This document shows positions 1 through 8,100 of a stretch of 64,000 bases of DNA, in pieces; positions within the stretch are counted from its first letter, which is position 1; each line of letters starts with the position of its first letter. Source of the DNA: Geoglobus sp. UBA235 (GTDB taxonomy: Archaea; Halobacteriota; Archaeoglobi; Archaeoglobales; Archaeoglobaceae). The position numbers and the translations under genes were made by a program. The stretch lies in contig DACG01000027.1 of the NCBI GenBank assembly GCA_002494725.1, positions 28,031 to 92,030 of the forward strand, given 5' to 3'. Below the pieces are notes generated by a model, which was not told where the DNA came from, searched no databases, and saw nothing but the letters and a program-made list of their open reading frames with translations.

Positions 1-399
1 GTTGAGGCATGGAACAAAAAGCTAAGTAAAATACCTGACTACAGCTTCGATCCTGTTGAAGTGCTGTATGCCAAGGTTCTGTCCAATAAAAATCCCCTCT
101 TTTTCCAGAAGGGGGGGTTAAAAGACATTCTTGAAGAGACAGATGGAATGGCCTTCGGAATATCTACAGAGGATGCAAAGAAAGCGGGAAGACTTTTCAG
201 GAAAATTTATGGATTTGAACCCTACCCTGCTGCTGAGGTTGCCCTTGCCACTTTGGAAAAGATCGACCTGAGAGGGAAAAAAATAGCGATCAACATAACC
301 GGATCCGGGCTGGACATTCTTAAAAAAGATTACAAGGTCAGGGAACCAAAATTTGATTACATGGTCGAGGCTGAAGAGGATCTGGAGATGATAGAATGA
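1..399 (+). CDS. Cysteate synthase-like (threonine synthase family), C-terminal part
   Basis: The reading frame is open from the first base, so only the last 132 residues are present. The segment around LSNKNPLFFQKGG, the DPAAAVA-like stretch (YPAAEVALATLE) and the INITGSG ending match the C-terminal lobe of PLP-dependent threonine synthase-type enzymes. Cysteate synthase makes L-cysteate from phosphoserine and sulfite, the first step of the Methanosarcina-type coenzyme M route. The stop overlaps the ATG of the sulfopyruvate decarboxylase by 4 nt, which is the main reason to prefer cysteate synthase over threonine synthase. The PLP lysine lies upstream of the window and cannot be checked. Confidence 0.7.
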   Translation, partial: VEAWNKKLSKIPDYSFDPVEVLYAKVLSNKNPLFFQKGGLKDILEETDGMAFGISTEDAKKAGRLFRKIYGFEPYPAAEVALATLEKIDLRGKKIAINITGSGLDILKKDYKVREPKFDYMVEAEEDLEMIE

Positions 400-1481
400 T
401 TGAGGATGATGTGACAGATGCCATAGCAAAAGCCAAGATCACCCACATACTGTTTCTCCCCTGTGAGCGAATTCGACTTCTTCTTAAAAATCTTTCAGAG
501 AGGTTCCATTCAATCCCCCTGTCAAGAGAGGAAGAGGGCGTTGGAATTTCAGCTGGACTGTACATGGCAGGTAAAAAACCTCTCATGGTTATCCAGTCAT
601 CTGGTTTCGGAAATATGGTGAACGCACTCATGAGTCTGAGCAGAGCCTACAGATTTCCCCTGCCAATGCTGGTAAGCTGGAGAGGAGTACATGGTGAGAA
701 AATATCTGCCCAGAAGCCAATGGGAGAGAAAATCAGAGCATTGCTCGACGTCCTTGAAATACCGTACATCGTTTTTGATGGAAAAAACCTCTCAGATCTT
801 GAGAACATGATTCTAAGAGCATATGAGGAGGAAAAGATAACAGCAGTTCTGCTCAGACCGGACATCTGGTCTTCGTGCCCTGAATTTTACTTTGAACCAA
901 GAGAGTACAGAACACCGGAAATCATGCTGAAAGGCGGAAAGGCCAAGTTCACAAGATTTGAAATTCTGAGGGGAATAAAAGATTACTTAGAGGGTAAGAT
1001 TGTTGTTTCAAATCTCGGTTATCCCAGCAGAGAGCTTTATGCGGTTCTCGACCAGCCAACAAACTTTTACATGCTTGGGAGCATGGGACTTGCAACATCC
1101 ATCGCTCTGGGCCTGAATCTCGCCGGAAAGGATGTGGTATCGGTTGATGGAGATGGATCAGTGCTGATGAACACCTCCACCATCTTCACAGCCGGTCTTG
1201 TATCTGAAAGAGGGCTGAAAATCGTTGTCATAGATAACTCCGCTTACGGAAGCACCGGCAATCAGAAATCTGCAGCAGTAAGAGCTGATCTGGCTTTCAC
1301 CGGAATATCAGCAGGTCTGAACACATTAAGAGCATTTACTCCTGACGAGATAGGACTTGCATTAAAGGCCGAGAAGAGCTCATTTATACATGTCCCGGCA
1401 AAACCGGGAAATGCAAAGGTTGGACTCATTCCCCACACAGCAGAGGAGATCAAGATCAGATTCATGGAGGCAATAAGATGA
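396..1481 (+). CDS. comDE: Sulfopyruvate decarboxylase, fused ComD-ComE
   Basis: 361 aa, ThDP-dependent decarboxylase that converts sulfopyruvate to sulfoacetaldehyde in coenzyme M synthesis. The N-terminal half (about 1-165) is the pyrimidine-binding ComD part with the LSREEEGVGISAG stretch that holds the conserved glutamate. The C-terminal half (about 185-361) is the ComE part with a ThDP/metal motif: GDG at residues 252-254, followed by DNSAYGSTG. The single-chain arrangement is the one known from Methanosarcina; other methanogens use two subunits. Both ends overlap neighbours by ATGA, so the three genes are translationally coupled. Phosphonopyruvate decarboxylase is the nearest alternative, but the cysteate synthase neighbour argues for sulfopyruvate. 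Confidence 0.85.
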   Translation: MIEDDVTDAIAKAKITHILFLPCERIRLLLKNLSERFHSIPLSREEEGVGISAGLYMAGKKPLMVIQSSGFGNMVNALMSLSRAYRFPLPMLVSWRGVHGEKISAQKPMGEKIRALLDVLEIPYIVFDGKNLSDLENMILRAYEEEKITAVLLRPDIWSSCPEFYFEPREYRTPEIMLKGGKAKFTRFEILRGIKDYLEGKIVVSNLGYPSRELYAVLDQPTNFYMLGSMGLATSIALGLNLAGKDVVSVDGDGSVLMNTSTIFTAGLVSERGLKIVVIDNSAYGSTGNQKSAAVRADLAFTGISAGLNTLRAFTPDEIGLALKAEKSSFIHVPAKPGNAKVGLIPHTAEEIKIRFMEAIR

Positions 1482-2362
1482 GGAAAATGAGAATCGGCTA
1501 TCTGTCAACTCTTTACCATACATCACATATTTTGAGAATAAAGAGAGTGGTTGACGCGGAATGGAGGGTTTTTGGTACGGGGATGGAGATAATCTCAGCT
1601 TTCGAAACAAACAAAATCGATCTGGCTTACATAGGCCTCACTCCAGCAATAGTCGGAATGCAGAGAGGTTTGGACGTTGTTTGCATTGCTGGAGGACATG
1701 TGGAGGGTACTGTAATTGCAGGAAGAGTGGAAAAAGAAGACTTTCCGGAAAATTTAGAGGGGAAATCAGTTGGTGTTCCCGCCAAGGGCAGCATTCATGA
1801 TGTCATACTGAGGAGTTTTTCCGAAGACGTGAGTTTTGAGATCAGAAACTATCCATGGGCCGAAATGATACTGGATGACTTCATTGACAGAAAAATTGAT
1901 ATCATCTGCGGAACACCAAATCTGGCTGTCCTGGCGAAAATGTATGGGGCGAGAGTGATGGTCAGTCCATCAGAGGTCTGGCCCTGGAATCCAAGCTACG
2001 GAATTGTTGTGAAGAGAGAACTTCTTGACGAAAGCCAAGGAGATCTCAGAGATTTTCTCATAAAGCATGAATGGGGGACAAATATACTGAGAGAGAGCAG
2101 AGAACTTTCAGCCAGAATTCTGAGCAAATACATGAGGCATGAACTCGACTCTGCAACGGTAAAGGAGATTCTTAACATGAGCCCGAAATACTGTGCATCG
2201 CTGCCTGAGGAATACATCGAAAGCACTATTAAACTTACTGAACTCATGGTACAACTCGGATATGTCGAAGGTGCTCCCAGACCTCACGAGATCTTCTGTC
2301 TTGACATAATATCCGACATCCACCCGCAGAAAGAGCACTACAGCAGTTCTGCATCCCCGTAA
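1478..2362 (+). CDS. Cytosolic substrate-binding-protein-like protein (SsuA/TauA/THI5 fold)
   Basis: 294 aa. The layout MRIGYLSTLYHTSHILR, FETNKIDLAYIGLTPAIVG, VCIAGGHVEGT, LEGKSVGVPAKGSIHDV and DIICGTPNLAVLAKMYGA is that of type-2 periplasmic binding proteins of the nitrate/sulfonate/taurine class and of THI5-like enzymes. There is no signal peptide, lipobox or transmembrane segment, and no permease or ATPase gene nearby. It overlaps comDE by 4 nt and ends the coenzyme M operon. Inference: a cytosolic enzyme or carrier acting on a sulfonate intermediate, rather than a transporter component. No specific function can be assigned. Confidence 0.55.
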   Translation: MRKMRIGYLSTLYHTSHILRIKRVVDAEWRVFGTGMEIISAFETNKIDLAYIGLTPAIVGMQRGLDVVCIAGGHVEGTVIAGRVEKEDFPENLEGKSVGVPAKGSIHDVILRSFSEDVSFEIRNYPWAEMILDDFIDRKIDIICGTPNLAVLAKMYGARVMVSPSEVWPWNPSYGIVVKRELLDESQGDLRDFLIKHEWGTNILRESRELSARILSKYMRHELDSATVKEILNMSPKYCASLPEEYIESTIKLTELMVQLGYVEGAPRPHEIFCLDIISDIHPQKEHYSSSASP

Positions 2363-2377
2363 AATTTACAAATTTTT
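2361..2377 (+). promoter_or_regulatory. TATA-like box for the eS26-like gene
   Basis: An A/T-rich stretch centred about 27 nt before the ATG at 2396. No Shine-Dalgarno motif precedes the ATG, so a leaderless transcript is likely. Confidence 0.45.
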
Positions 2378-2395
2378 GAATCCATACAATTAATC

Positions 2396-2659
2396 ATGAA
2401 GGCTCCCTACAAAAGGGAGTACAAGCAGAGCACATCAAGAGGGAAGGACTACACCATAAGGTGTGATGGATGCGGCAAGAAGGTACCGAGATTCAAGACG
2501 TTTGTTTCATACAGAGGATTCAGACTTGATCCCGAGCTTGAAAGAGCAGTTGGAAGAAAGAACATTCACACGTTCACCCAGAAAATGTACTACTGTCCCA
2601 AGTGTGCAAGAAATCTGGGAATAGTTCAGCCGGGGAAACTGGGGAGAAGAAGAAAATAG
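2396..2659 (+). CDS. Small zinc-ribbon protein resembling ribosomal protein eS26
   Basis: 87 aa, very basic. It has two Cys pairs, CDGC near residue 23 and CPKC near residue 67, like the zinc site of eS26. The first pair sits in IRCDGCGKKVPR, close to the eS26 hallmark of a CDxCG..VPKDKA-type loop, and the tail is basic (GKLGRRRK). eS26 binds the 3' end of 16S rRNA near the mRNA exit in crenarchaea and eukaryotes. The gene stands alone between the coenzyme M cluster and a convergent cytochrome gene, with its own TATA-like box. An unrelated zinc-ribbon protein remains possible. Confidence 0.5.
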   Translation: MKAPYKREYKQSTSRGKDYTIRCDGCGKKVPRFKTFVSYRGFRLDPELERAVGRKNIHTFTQKMYYCPKCARNLGIVQPGKLGRRRK

Positions 2660-2667
2660 TAGAAGTG

Positions 2668-3411
2668 CTACGGCCACGAAGCTCCAGGATAGGTGGTCCA
2701 ACCTCTTCCACTCTGATTCCCCCAAATGACTTTGATTATGACCGTGGATGTGTTTAGTCCGAAATTGCTGACTTTATTTTGGGCCAGATCGACATCAAAC
2801 TCAAAAGCTCCAAAATGTGTAAAATTAAGTTTAACAGCCGTATGAGTATGACAGGATATGCATGCTTCATTTGCAGATTCCATGAGGCTGCTATTCTTCG
2901 CATCTAAAACAAATTTTCTATGAGCTGCGTATTCACCAGTATCATAGCTTTGACCCGTTATACCAAATCCTCCCGCAACAGGAGGATAGAAAGTGGGAGA
3001 AGGTGTGTGACAGACATCTACTGAGCACGAATATTCTCTGTGTGAATGGTTGTAAGCCTCGCTCCATGGTGGGTTTGCAGATTTCTTGTAGCTATGACAT
3101 ATCATGCAGCTTAAGGTTGATGCTGCGTGAGCTTCATTTCCACCATACACATCTCCATTGAAATCAGACGCATACGTAATATTAACTCCTCTGTGACAGA
3201 GTTCACAATCAAAGTTTTCATGATATGGATTGCTGGCAAGCTCTTCATGAATATCTGCATGACACTTTTTACATGGGATCTGATTTCCTGCCTGAGAAAT
3301 ATTATACCAGTTATGCTGCCCGAGGAATATGGATACAGTAGCTGGAAGTAAATAGATACCGAGAGAAATGACCACTGCAAGTACCAAAATAAATTTCACC
3401 ATATCAGTCAT
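2668..3411 (-). CDS. Membrane-anchored pentaheme c-type cytochrome
   Basis: 247 aa with one hydrophobic N-terminal helix (about residues 5-30) that should export and anchor it. Haem-attachment motifs are CXXCH at 47-51 (CKKCH), 69-73 (CELCH), 102-106 (CMICH) and 184-188 (CISCH), plus a wider CX4CH at 129-135 (CSVDVCH). Extra histidines (H55, H64, H95, H122, H124, H164) could be distal ligands. The haem-free tail of about 60 residues is rich in beta-type sequence. Multiheme cytochromes of this kind carry electrons across the envelope to minerals or partners in Ferroglobus and Geoglobus. It is a single gene, convergent with the eS26-like gene. The start could be Met1 or Met4. Confidence 0.8.
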   Translation of the reverse strand: MTDMVKFILVLAVVISLGIYLLPATVSIFLGQHNWYNISQAGNQIPCKKCHADIHEELASNPYHENFDCELCHRGVNITYASDFNGDVYGGNEAHAASTLSCMICHSYKKSANPPWSEAYNHSHREYSCSVDVCHTPSPTFYPPVAGGFGITGQSYDTGEYAAHRKFVLDAKNSSLMESANEACISCHTHTAVKLNFTHFGAFEFDVDLAQNKVSNFGLNTSTVIIKVIWGNQSGRGWTTYPGASWP

Positions 3412-3509
3412 TAGAAGATTTTAAGATAGTTTTGAAATAAAAAGCTATCCATATATGTAATGTATGGAATGGTGCAACACGCTCACTGAATGAGATGTTT
3501 TGAAGTTTA

Positions 3510-3592
3510 CGCCGGGGCTGGGACTTGAACCCAGGAGCCCTCATCGGGCAGTGGATCTCGAGTCCACCGCAGTGCCTCTCTGCAACCCCGGC
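3510..3592 (-). tRNA. tRNA-Ser (CGA)
   Basis: On the minus strand the acceptor arms GCCGGGG and CCCCGGC pair perfectly, followed by discriminator G, typical of serine. The anticodon loop is CTCGAGA between GTGGA and TCCAC, giving anticodon CGA (reads UCG). A long variable arm with a GCCC/GGGC stem confirms a class II tRNA. The T arm is CTGGG-TTCAAGT-CCCAG. No intron is seen and CCA is not encoded. Confidence 0.95.
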
Positions 3593-3648
3593 CTGAAAGG
3601 GATAAATTCACTCAGGAATATTTAGGTTTCGGTTAAAAAGGAGGTATA

Positions 3649-4536
3649 TCAGATGTTCAGCTCTCTGAATCTCTCCTTAAGTATATTTGCCGAGTTTCTC
3701 AGGGATTCAAGTTCCTCATCTGAAAGCTGATATTCGACAACCTCCTCCACACCTCCTGCACCAATTATCGCCGGTACACCTACAGCCACATCCTCAATTC
3801 CATACTCTCCCTGAAGAATAACGCTTGTTGGGATCTCCTCCTTAGTATCATTGATCACAGCATTCACCATTCTGTAAACAGCAACAGCAGGTCCAAATAT
3901 TGTTGCTCCTTTCCTCTTGATGACTTCTGCAGCCACAAATCTCACTTCCTGAAGTGTCTTGCTCCTGTCAATCTCTCCATCGAAGTCAGCCTGACTCCAG
4001 AGAATGAACATGCTGTCTCCATGCTCCCCTATGATCCAGGCCTTCCTTATATTTTTGGCACCCTGAGCATTCAGCGTTGCCTTGAGTCTTGCTGAATCAA
4101 GCATGTTGCCCATTCCAAAAACCTCATTTCTGGGTTTTCCTGTTTCCCTCCACATTATATACGTCATTATGTCCATGGGGTTTGTAACAACTATTATCTT
4201 GCTTTCAGGACTGTTCTGCATTATCCTGCTCGCTATGTCCCTGATTATTCCGGCGTTTTTTGTCGCAAGGTCAAGTCTTGTCATTCCCGGTTTTCTTGCC
4301 AACCCGGCAGTAACAACGATCACATCGCTCCCCCTGAGGAGAGAATAATCACTTCCTCCAGTGATTTTAGGATACCTGTCTATTCCAGCACATGCATGGG
4401 TAAGATCCATCGCCTCTCCAACCGCAAGGTCCTCTGCAATGTCCACAAGAACAACCTCATCAACATCAAGGTTCAGAAGACAAGTGAAGGCTGACGTTGC
4501 TCCAACTCTACCAGCACCAACAAAACCAAGCTTCAT
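3649..4536 (-). CDS. mdh: Malate dehydrogenase (LDH-like family)
   Basis: 295 aa, close to the 294 aa of the Archaeoglobus enzyme. The Rossmann motif GAGRVG is at residues 7-12, an acidic residue at the end of the second strand (VLVDIAED) favours NAD, and the catalytic histidine is H172 in IIGEHGDS. The substrate-binding stretch is TAGLARKPGMTRLDL. It interconverts malate and oxaloacetate in the cytosol. It lies 35 nt downstream of the LUD-domain gene on the same strand, so the two probably form an operon linked to hydroxyacid oxidation. Confidence 0.93.
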   Translation of the reverse strand: MKLGFVGAGRVGATSAFTCLLNLDVDEVVLVDIAEDLAVGEAMDLTHACAGIDRYPKITGGSDYSLLRGSDVIVVTAGLARKPGMTRLDLATKNAGIIRDIASRIMQNSPESKIIVVTNPMDIMTYIMWRETGKPRNEVFGMGNMLDSARLKATLNAQGAKNIRKAWIIGEHGDSMFILWSQADFDGEIDRSKTLQEVRFVAAEVIKRKGATIFGPAVAVYRMVNAVINDTKEEIPTSVILQGEYGIEDVAVGVPAIIGAGGVEEVVEYQLSDEELESLRNSANILKERFRELNI

Positions 4537-4571
4537 TCAACCCACCCTGCTAAATTTCTCGTTTAGGTTAA

Positions 4572-5660
4572 TTAAAATTTCCGAATTTTCTCAGCGAGCA
4601 TGGATTTGATCCTCAAAAGCATTTCAGATGTGTTTATGTTCAGGGGACATATCTCACTGCAGATACCGCAGTGAAGACAGTAAAATGGATTGGAGGTTTT
4701 TCCAGTTATGTGGTTCCAGATCTGACCTATTCCGCCTGAATAAACTCCTCCCCAGTCTGCATTTAGTGCTGCATAGGATGGACACGAAAAGTGACATGCA
4801 CCGCATCTCAGGCAGTAAAGAGCTTCTCTGAACTCTGTTCTCGATGCCTTTATCCTGCCATTATCCACAACAACCACAGCCATCCTTTCAGGTCCATGAA
4901 GCCCTGAAATTACTCTTTTCTCCACGTCTCCGCTTTTGCTCAGTCCCCCTATCACATTCAGATATGAGGGCATCTCATACCCGGCACTTCTCCATGTCAG
5001 CTCTGCAACCCTGACTGCTTCTTCAAAGCTTCCAACGATCTTCTCGGCTCCGGTGACAACAAGATGCCGTTCAGGAAAAGAGCTCACAAGCCTTACATTT
5101 CCCTCATTCTCGATTATCAGTACCGAACCATCAGATGATATGACATTTGCACCAGTAATCCCGCCATCTGCCGAGATTATCTTTTTTCTCACACCTTCCC
5201 TCACCTTCTGCCTCAGCTCATCAATGCTGCTCACATCAAAAAGCTCAAGCACTCTCTCGGCAGAGATGTGGATTGCAGGCATTGTGAAGTGTCTTGAGCT
5301 TTCCTTGACAAGACTCAGAATCACATCTCCCAAGTCAGTTTCATGCACAGAAATTCCGGATTTCTCGAGATGATCTGGAAGCCCTATTTCATGGGAAACA
5401 AGAGACTTTGACTTAACAACACTCTCACAGCCTTCCAGAAACTCCAATGATACTCTGACAGCTTCCCTCTCATCTCTGGCGAAATGAAATTCAATGCCAT
5501 TCTTCTCAAAATTATTTCCGGCAATTTCAACAAGCTCCTCTATTCTATCCACAGATCTTATTTTTATTTTCTTTACCTCATCTGCGAGCCATGCAAATCT
5601 CTCATCCACAATTCTTTCCCTTCTTTCGGCAAAATTTGCCCTTGCCTCCTTCACACCCAC
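4572..5660 (-). CDS. LUD-domain iron-sulfur protein, LutB/LldF-like
   Basis: With a GTG start at 5660 the protein has 362 aa; GTG at 5654 is an alternative. A longer in-frame opening exists upstream, but it would overlap pdxS on the other strand and encodes a Cys/His-rich sequence unlike the family. Residues about 20-260 match the LUD (lactate utilisation) domain. The tail has two ferredoxin-type motifs, CLRCGACHFSCP and CLHCGICSEICP, for two 4Fe-4S clusters. LutB/LldF proteins pass electrons from lactate or related hydroxyacids. Sitting upstream of mdh supports a hydroxyacid role. It is shorter than typical LutB, lacking the usual C-terminal extension. Confidence 0.8.
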   Translation of the reverse strand: MGVKEARANFAERRERIVDERFAWLADEVKKIKIRSVDRIEELVEIAGNNFEKNGIEFHFARDEREAVRVSLEFLEGCESVVKSKSLVSHEIGLPDHLEKSGISVHETDLGDVILSLVKESSRHFTMPAIHISAERVLELFDVSSIDELRQKVREGVRKKIISADGGITGANVISSDGSVLIIENEGNVRLVSSFPERHLVVTGAEKIVGSFEEAVRVAELTWRSAGYEMPSYLNVIGGLSKSGDVEKRVISGLHGPERMAVVVVDNGRIKASRTEFREALYCLRCGACHFSCPSYAALNADWGGVYSGGIGQIWNHITGKTSNPFYCLHCGICSEICPLNINTSEMLLRIKSMLAEKIRKF

Positions 5661-5723
5661 GTGAAGCCTATGCGTAAGATAAAAAAACACTTCGCATTTA
5701 ATCCAGATGAACAGGTGATGGAT

Positions 5724-6725
5724 ATGGATATCGAAAAGCTCAGATTTGGAACAGAGCTCGTCAAGAGAGGTTTCGCAAAAATGCAGAAAGGAGGAGTAAT
5801 AATGGACGTTACAACACCAGAACAAGCAGCCGTTGCTGAAGAAGCAGGAGCCGTGGCAGTGATGGCTCTTCACAAGGTACCTGCAGACATAAGAGCAAGT
5901 GGCGGTGTGGCAAGGATGGCAGACCCGAAGAAAATTCAGGAGATAATGGATGCTGTCACAATTCCAGTAATGGCAAAGGTCAGAATAGGACATTACGCAG
6001 AGGCAAAAGCACTTGAATCGCTTGGGGTTGACATGATAGATGAGAGTGAGGTTCTAACTCCTGCAGATCCGTTTTACCATATCGACAAGAGAAAATTCAC
6101 CGTTCCCTTTGTCTGTGGAGCAAGGAGCCTTGGTGAGGCGGTGAGAAGAATATGGGAAGGTACAGCAATGATAAGAACAAAGGGGGAGGCTGGGACGGGA
6201 AACGTTGTTGAGGCTGTGAGGCACATGAGGCTGATAAACCATGCAATCATGCTCCTCAGGAGTGTGGATGATGACTCTGTTTTCAGACTTGCAGAGACAT
6301 ACAGCAAAGCTTACCTCAGGCTCCCATCCGGAATAAATGAGGAATTCGAGCTTAAGAAAGACTTCTGCGGTGATGAGATTGTGTATGAAGAATACTCCCT
6401 TAACGAAATAATCGATGGACTTTTTGATGTTCTGAAAGAGATCAAAAAGCTTGGCAGACTGCCTGTTGTGAACTTTGCAGCAGGTGGCATAGCAACTCCG
6501 GCAGATGCAGCTTTCATGATGCAGCTTGGAGCAGATGGTGTGTTTGTTGGATCGGGCATTTTCAAGTCCTCAAATCCTGAGCTCTATGCAAGGGCAATTG
6601 TTGAAGCTGTTGAGCACTACGACGAGCCAGATGTTGTTGCAGAGGTTAGCAAAGGTCTTGGAGAGCCTATGAAAGGTCTTGACGTCTCTGACCTTGAACT
6701 TCAGCTTCAGGAAAGGGGTATATGA
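5724..6725 (+). CDS. pdxS: Pyridoxal 5'-phosphate synthase, lyase subunit PdxS
   Basis: Starts MDIEKLRFGTELVKRGF, as PdxS proteins do; ATG 5724 sits about 6 nt after AGGTG, while ATG 5718 would be too close. 333 aa, a (beta/alpha)8 barrel that builds PLP from ribose 5-phosphate, glyceraldehyde 3-phosphate and ammonia. The Schiff-base lysine is K85 in VMAKVRIGH, and the second-half motif FAAGGIATPADAA is present. It forms a 12-mer that pairs with PdxT. It overlaps pdxT by 4 nt and diverges from the LUD gene across about 63 bp. Confidence 0.96.
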   Translation: MDIEKLRFGTELVKRGFAKMQKGGVIMDVTTPEQAAVAEEAGAVAVMALHKVPADIRASGGVARMADPKKIQEIMDAVTIPVMAKVRIGHYAEAKALESLGVDMIDESEVLTPADPFYHIDKRKFTVPFVCGARSLGEAVRRIWEGTAMIRTKGEAGTGNVVEAVRHMRLINHAIMLLRSVDDDSVFRLAETYSKAYLRLPSGINEEFELKKDFCGDEIVYEEYSLNEIIDGLFDVLKEIKKLGRLPVVNFAAGGIATPADAAFMMQLGADGVFVGSGIFKSSNPELYARAIVEAVEHYDEPDVVAEVSKGLGEPMKGLDVSDLELQLQERGI

Positions 6726-7309
6726 GAGTTGCGGTTGTTGGGGTTCAGGGTGATGTTGAAGAGCATGTAGTCATAACCAGAAAGGCCCTTGAAAACCTGG
6801 GAATTGATGGAGAGGTTCAGGCAGTTAGAAAAAGCGGAGTTGTTTCAAAAAGTGATGCCGTCATAATTCCGGGAGGAGAGAGCACAACCATATCGAAGCT
6901 GATATGGAGAGACGGAATAGCCAGCGAAATACTTGAACTTGCAAAATCAGGACATCCAATCATGGGGACATGTGCAGGCCTGATTGTTATCTCAAAGTAT
7001 GGCGACGAGCAGGTTAGGAAAACCGGAACTAAGCTTCTTGGGTTGCTTGATGCAAGAATAAGGAGAAATGCATTTGGGAGACAGAGGGAAAGCTTTGAGG
7101 CACTTCTGGATATAGATGAAATCGGCAGGTACAATGCCATTTTCATCAGAGCACCTGTTATAGAAGAAGTTGGGGAAGGTGTGAGGATTCTTGCAAGGTT
7201 TGAGGACAGAATAGTTGCTGCAAGGGAAAAAAATATTCTTGGTCTCTCCTTCCACCCTGAACTGACAGATGACACAAGGATTCACGAGTACTTCTTAGAC
7301 ATGGTCTGA
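6722..7309 (+). CDS. pdxT: Pyridoxal 5'-phosphate synthase, glutaminase subunit PdxT
   Basis: 195 aa class I glutamine amidotransferase that supplies ammonia to PdxS. Visible motifs are PGGESTT (about 50-57), the nucleophile C84 in GTCAGL and the His/Glu pair H178/E180 in SFHPEL. Length and motif spacing are normal. The ATG overlaps the pdxS stop. Its 3' end overlaps the convergent DUF169 gene by 15 nt. Confidence 0.96.
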   Translation: MRVAVVGVQGDVEEHVVITRKALENLGIDGEVQAVRKSGVVSKSDAVIIPGGESTTISKLIWRDGIASEILELAKSGHPIMGTCAGLIVISKYGDEQVRKTGTKLLGLLDARIRRNAFGRQRESFEALLDIDEIGRYNAIFIRAPVIEEVGEGVRILARFEDRIVAAREKNILGLSFHPELTDDTRIHEYFLDMV

Positions 7310-8062
7310 TTTCCTGATGTTTTCCAGAGATTCCGCATACTTTTCAGGTAACACAGGTTCAGACCTCAGCCCGCTGAATGGGACCGGATATCTTATCCCC
7401 TTTCTGTGTGTTTTTTCGAGATTCTGAGCAATTTTATCTGCCATCTCCCACGGAAATGCGAATGATACCTCGTAATCCTGAGTCAACCCAAAAACTCTCT
7501 CTCCATAACAGGTGAGCACAAATCTCGGCCTTTTCTCAACAAATGCCTCAAGGTACTCGCTGCAGGATGCCCTTCCAAGAATTCTTGTCTCCAACGCACC
7601 ACCTGTGTCATGAAGCACAGCATGGACCAGTCTAAGAATCTGGGCAGGCATCCCGTGAATGACAGCAAAATCAGGCTCTGCCTCATCTCTCTCAAGAGGA
7701 AAAACAAGAACTCCTTCAAATTCTCCGTAATTTAATCTCATTATGGACTCCTCAAACTTCTTTCCAACCTCGATGTCCTCAGCATATCCTCCAGCAACTG
7801 CAAGCTCTCCGCTCTCATAAAGCTCGTCAGGCTCTGCAAACCCGTAGGCTATAACTCCTATGGGACACACAGTATTTCCATCAATGAAAACAGTCCACCT
7901 GTAAACTCTCGCAAGGTTGTATGCCTGGCACAGGGTTATGTTGCTGAATCTCTTTGCCCTTTCCGGAACGTCAGAAGTGTCCCGAACCATTTTGAAGCCC
8001 AGAGGAAATGTTTGCGGTCTTACATACCTCTGGAGAATTTTTGCAAATTCAGACGGTTTCAT
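7295..8062 (-). CDS. DUF169 family protein
   Basis: 255 aa. The pattern (PLGFKMVRD near the start, TLCQAYNLAR, AEPDFAVIHGMPAQILRLV, CSEYLEAF and a C-terminal SFAFPWEMADKI) is that of DUF169/COG2043, a family widespread in methanogens and anaerobes with no established reaction. The conserved cysteine in TLCQA and Cys-Ser in ASCSEY are present. There is no signal peptide or membrane segment. It is a single gene, convergent with pdxT. Confidence 0.75.
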   Translation of the reverse strand: MKPSEFAKILQRYVRPQTFPLGFKMVRDTSDVPERAKRFSNITLCQAYNLARVYRWTVFIDGNTVCPIGVIAYGFAEPDELYESGELAVAGGYAEDIEVGKKFEESIMRLNYGEFEGVLVFPLERDEAEPDFAVIHGMPAQILRLVHAVLHDTGGALETRILGRASCSEYLEAFVEKRPRFVLTCYGERVFGLTQDYEVSFAFPWEMADKIAQNLEKTHRKGIRYPVPFSGLRSEPVLPEKYAESLENIRKSDHV

Positions 8063-8100
8063 GAGATTAACTGAACAAGGAAATACTTAATTCATTCGAT

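Noticed and set aside
5655..5993. Long N-terminal extension of the LUD protein rich in Cys and His
   Set aside because: It runs antisense over the start of pdxS, has no LUD-like character and is preceded by good GTG starts at 5654 and 5660.
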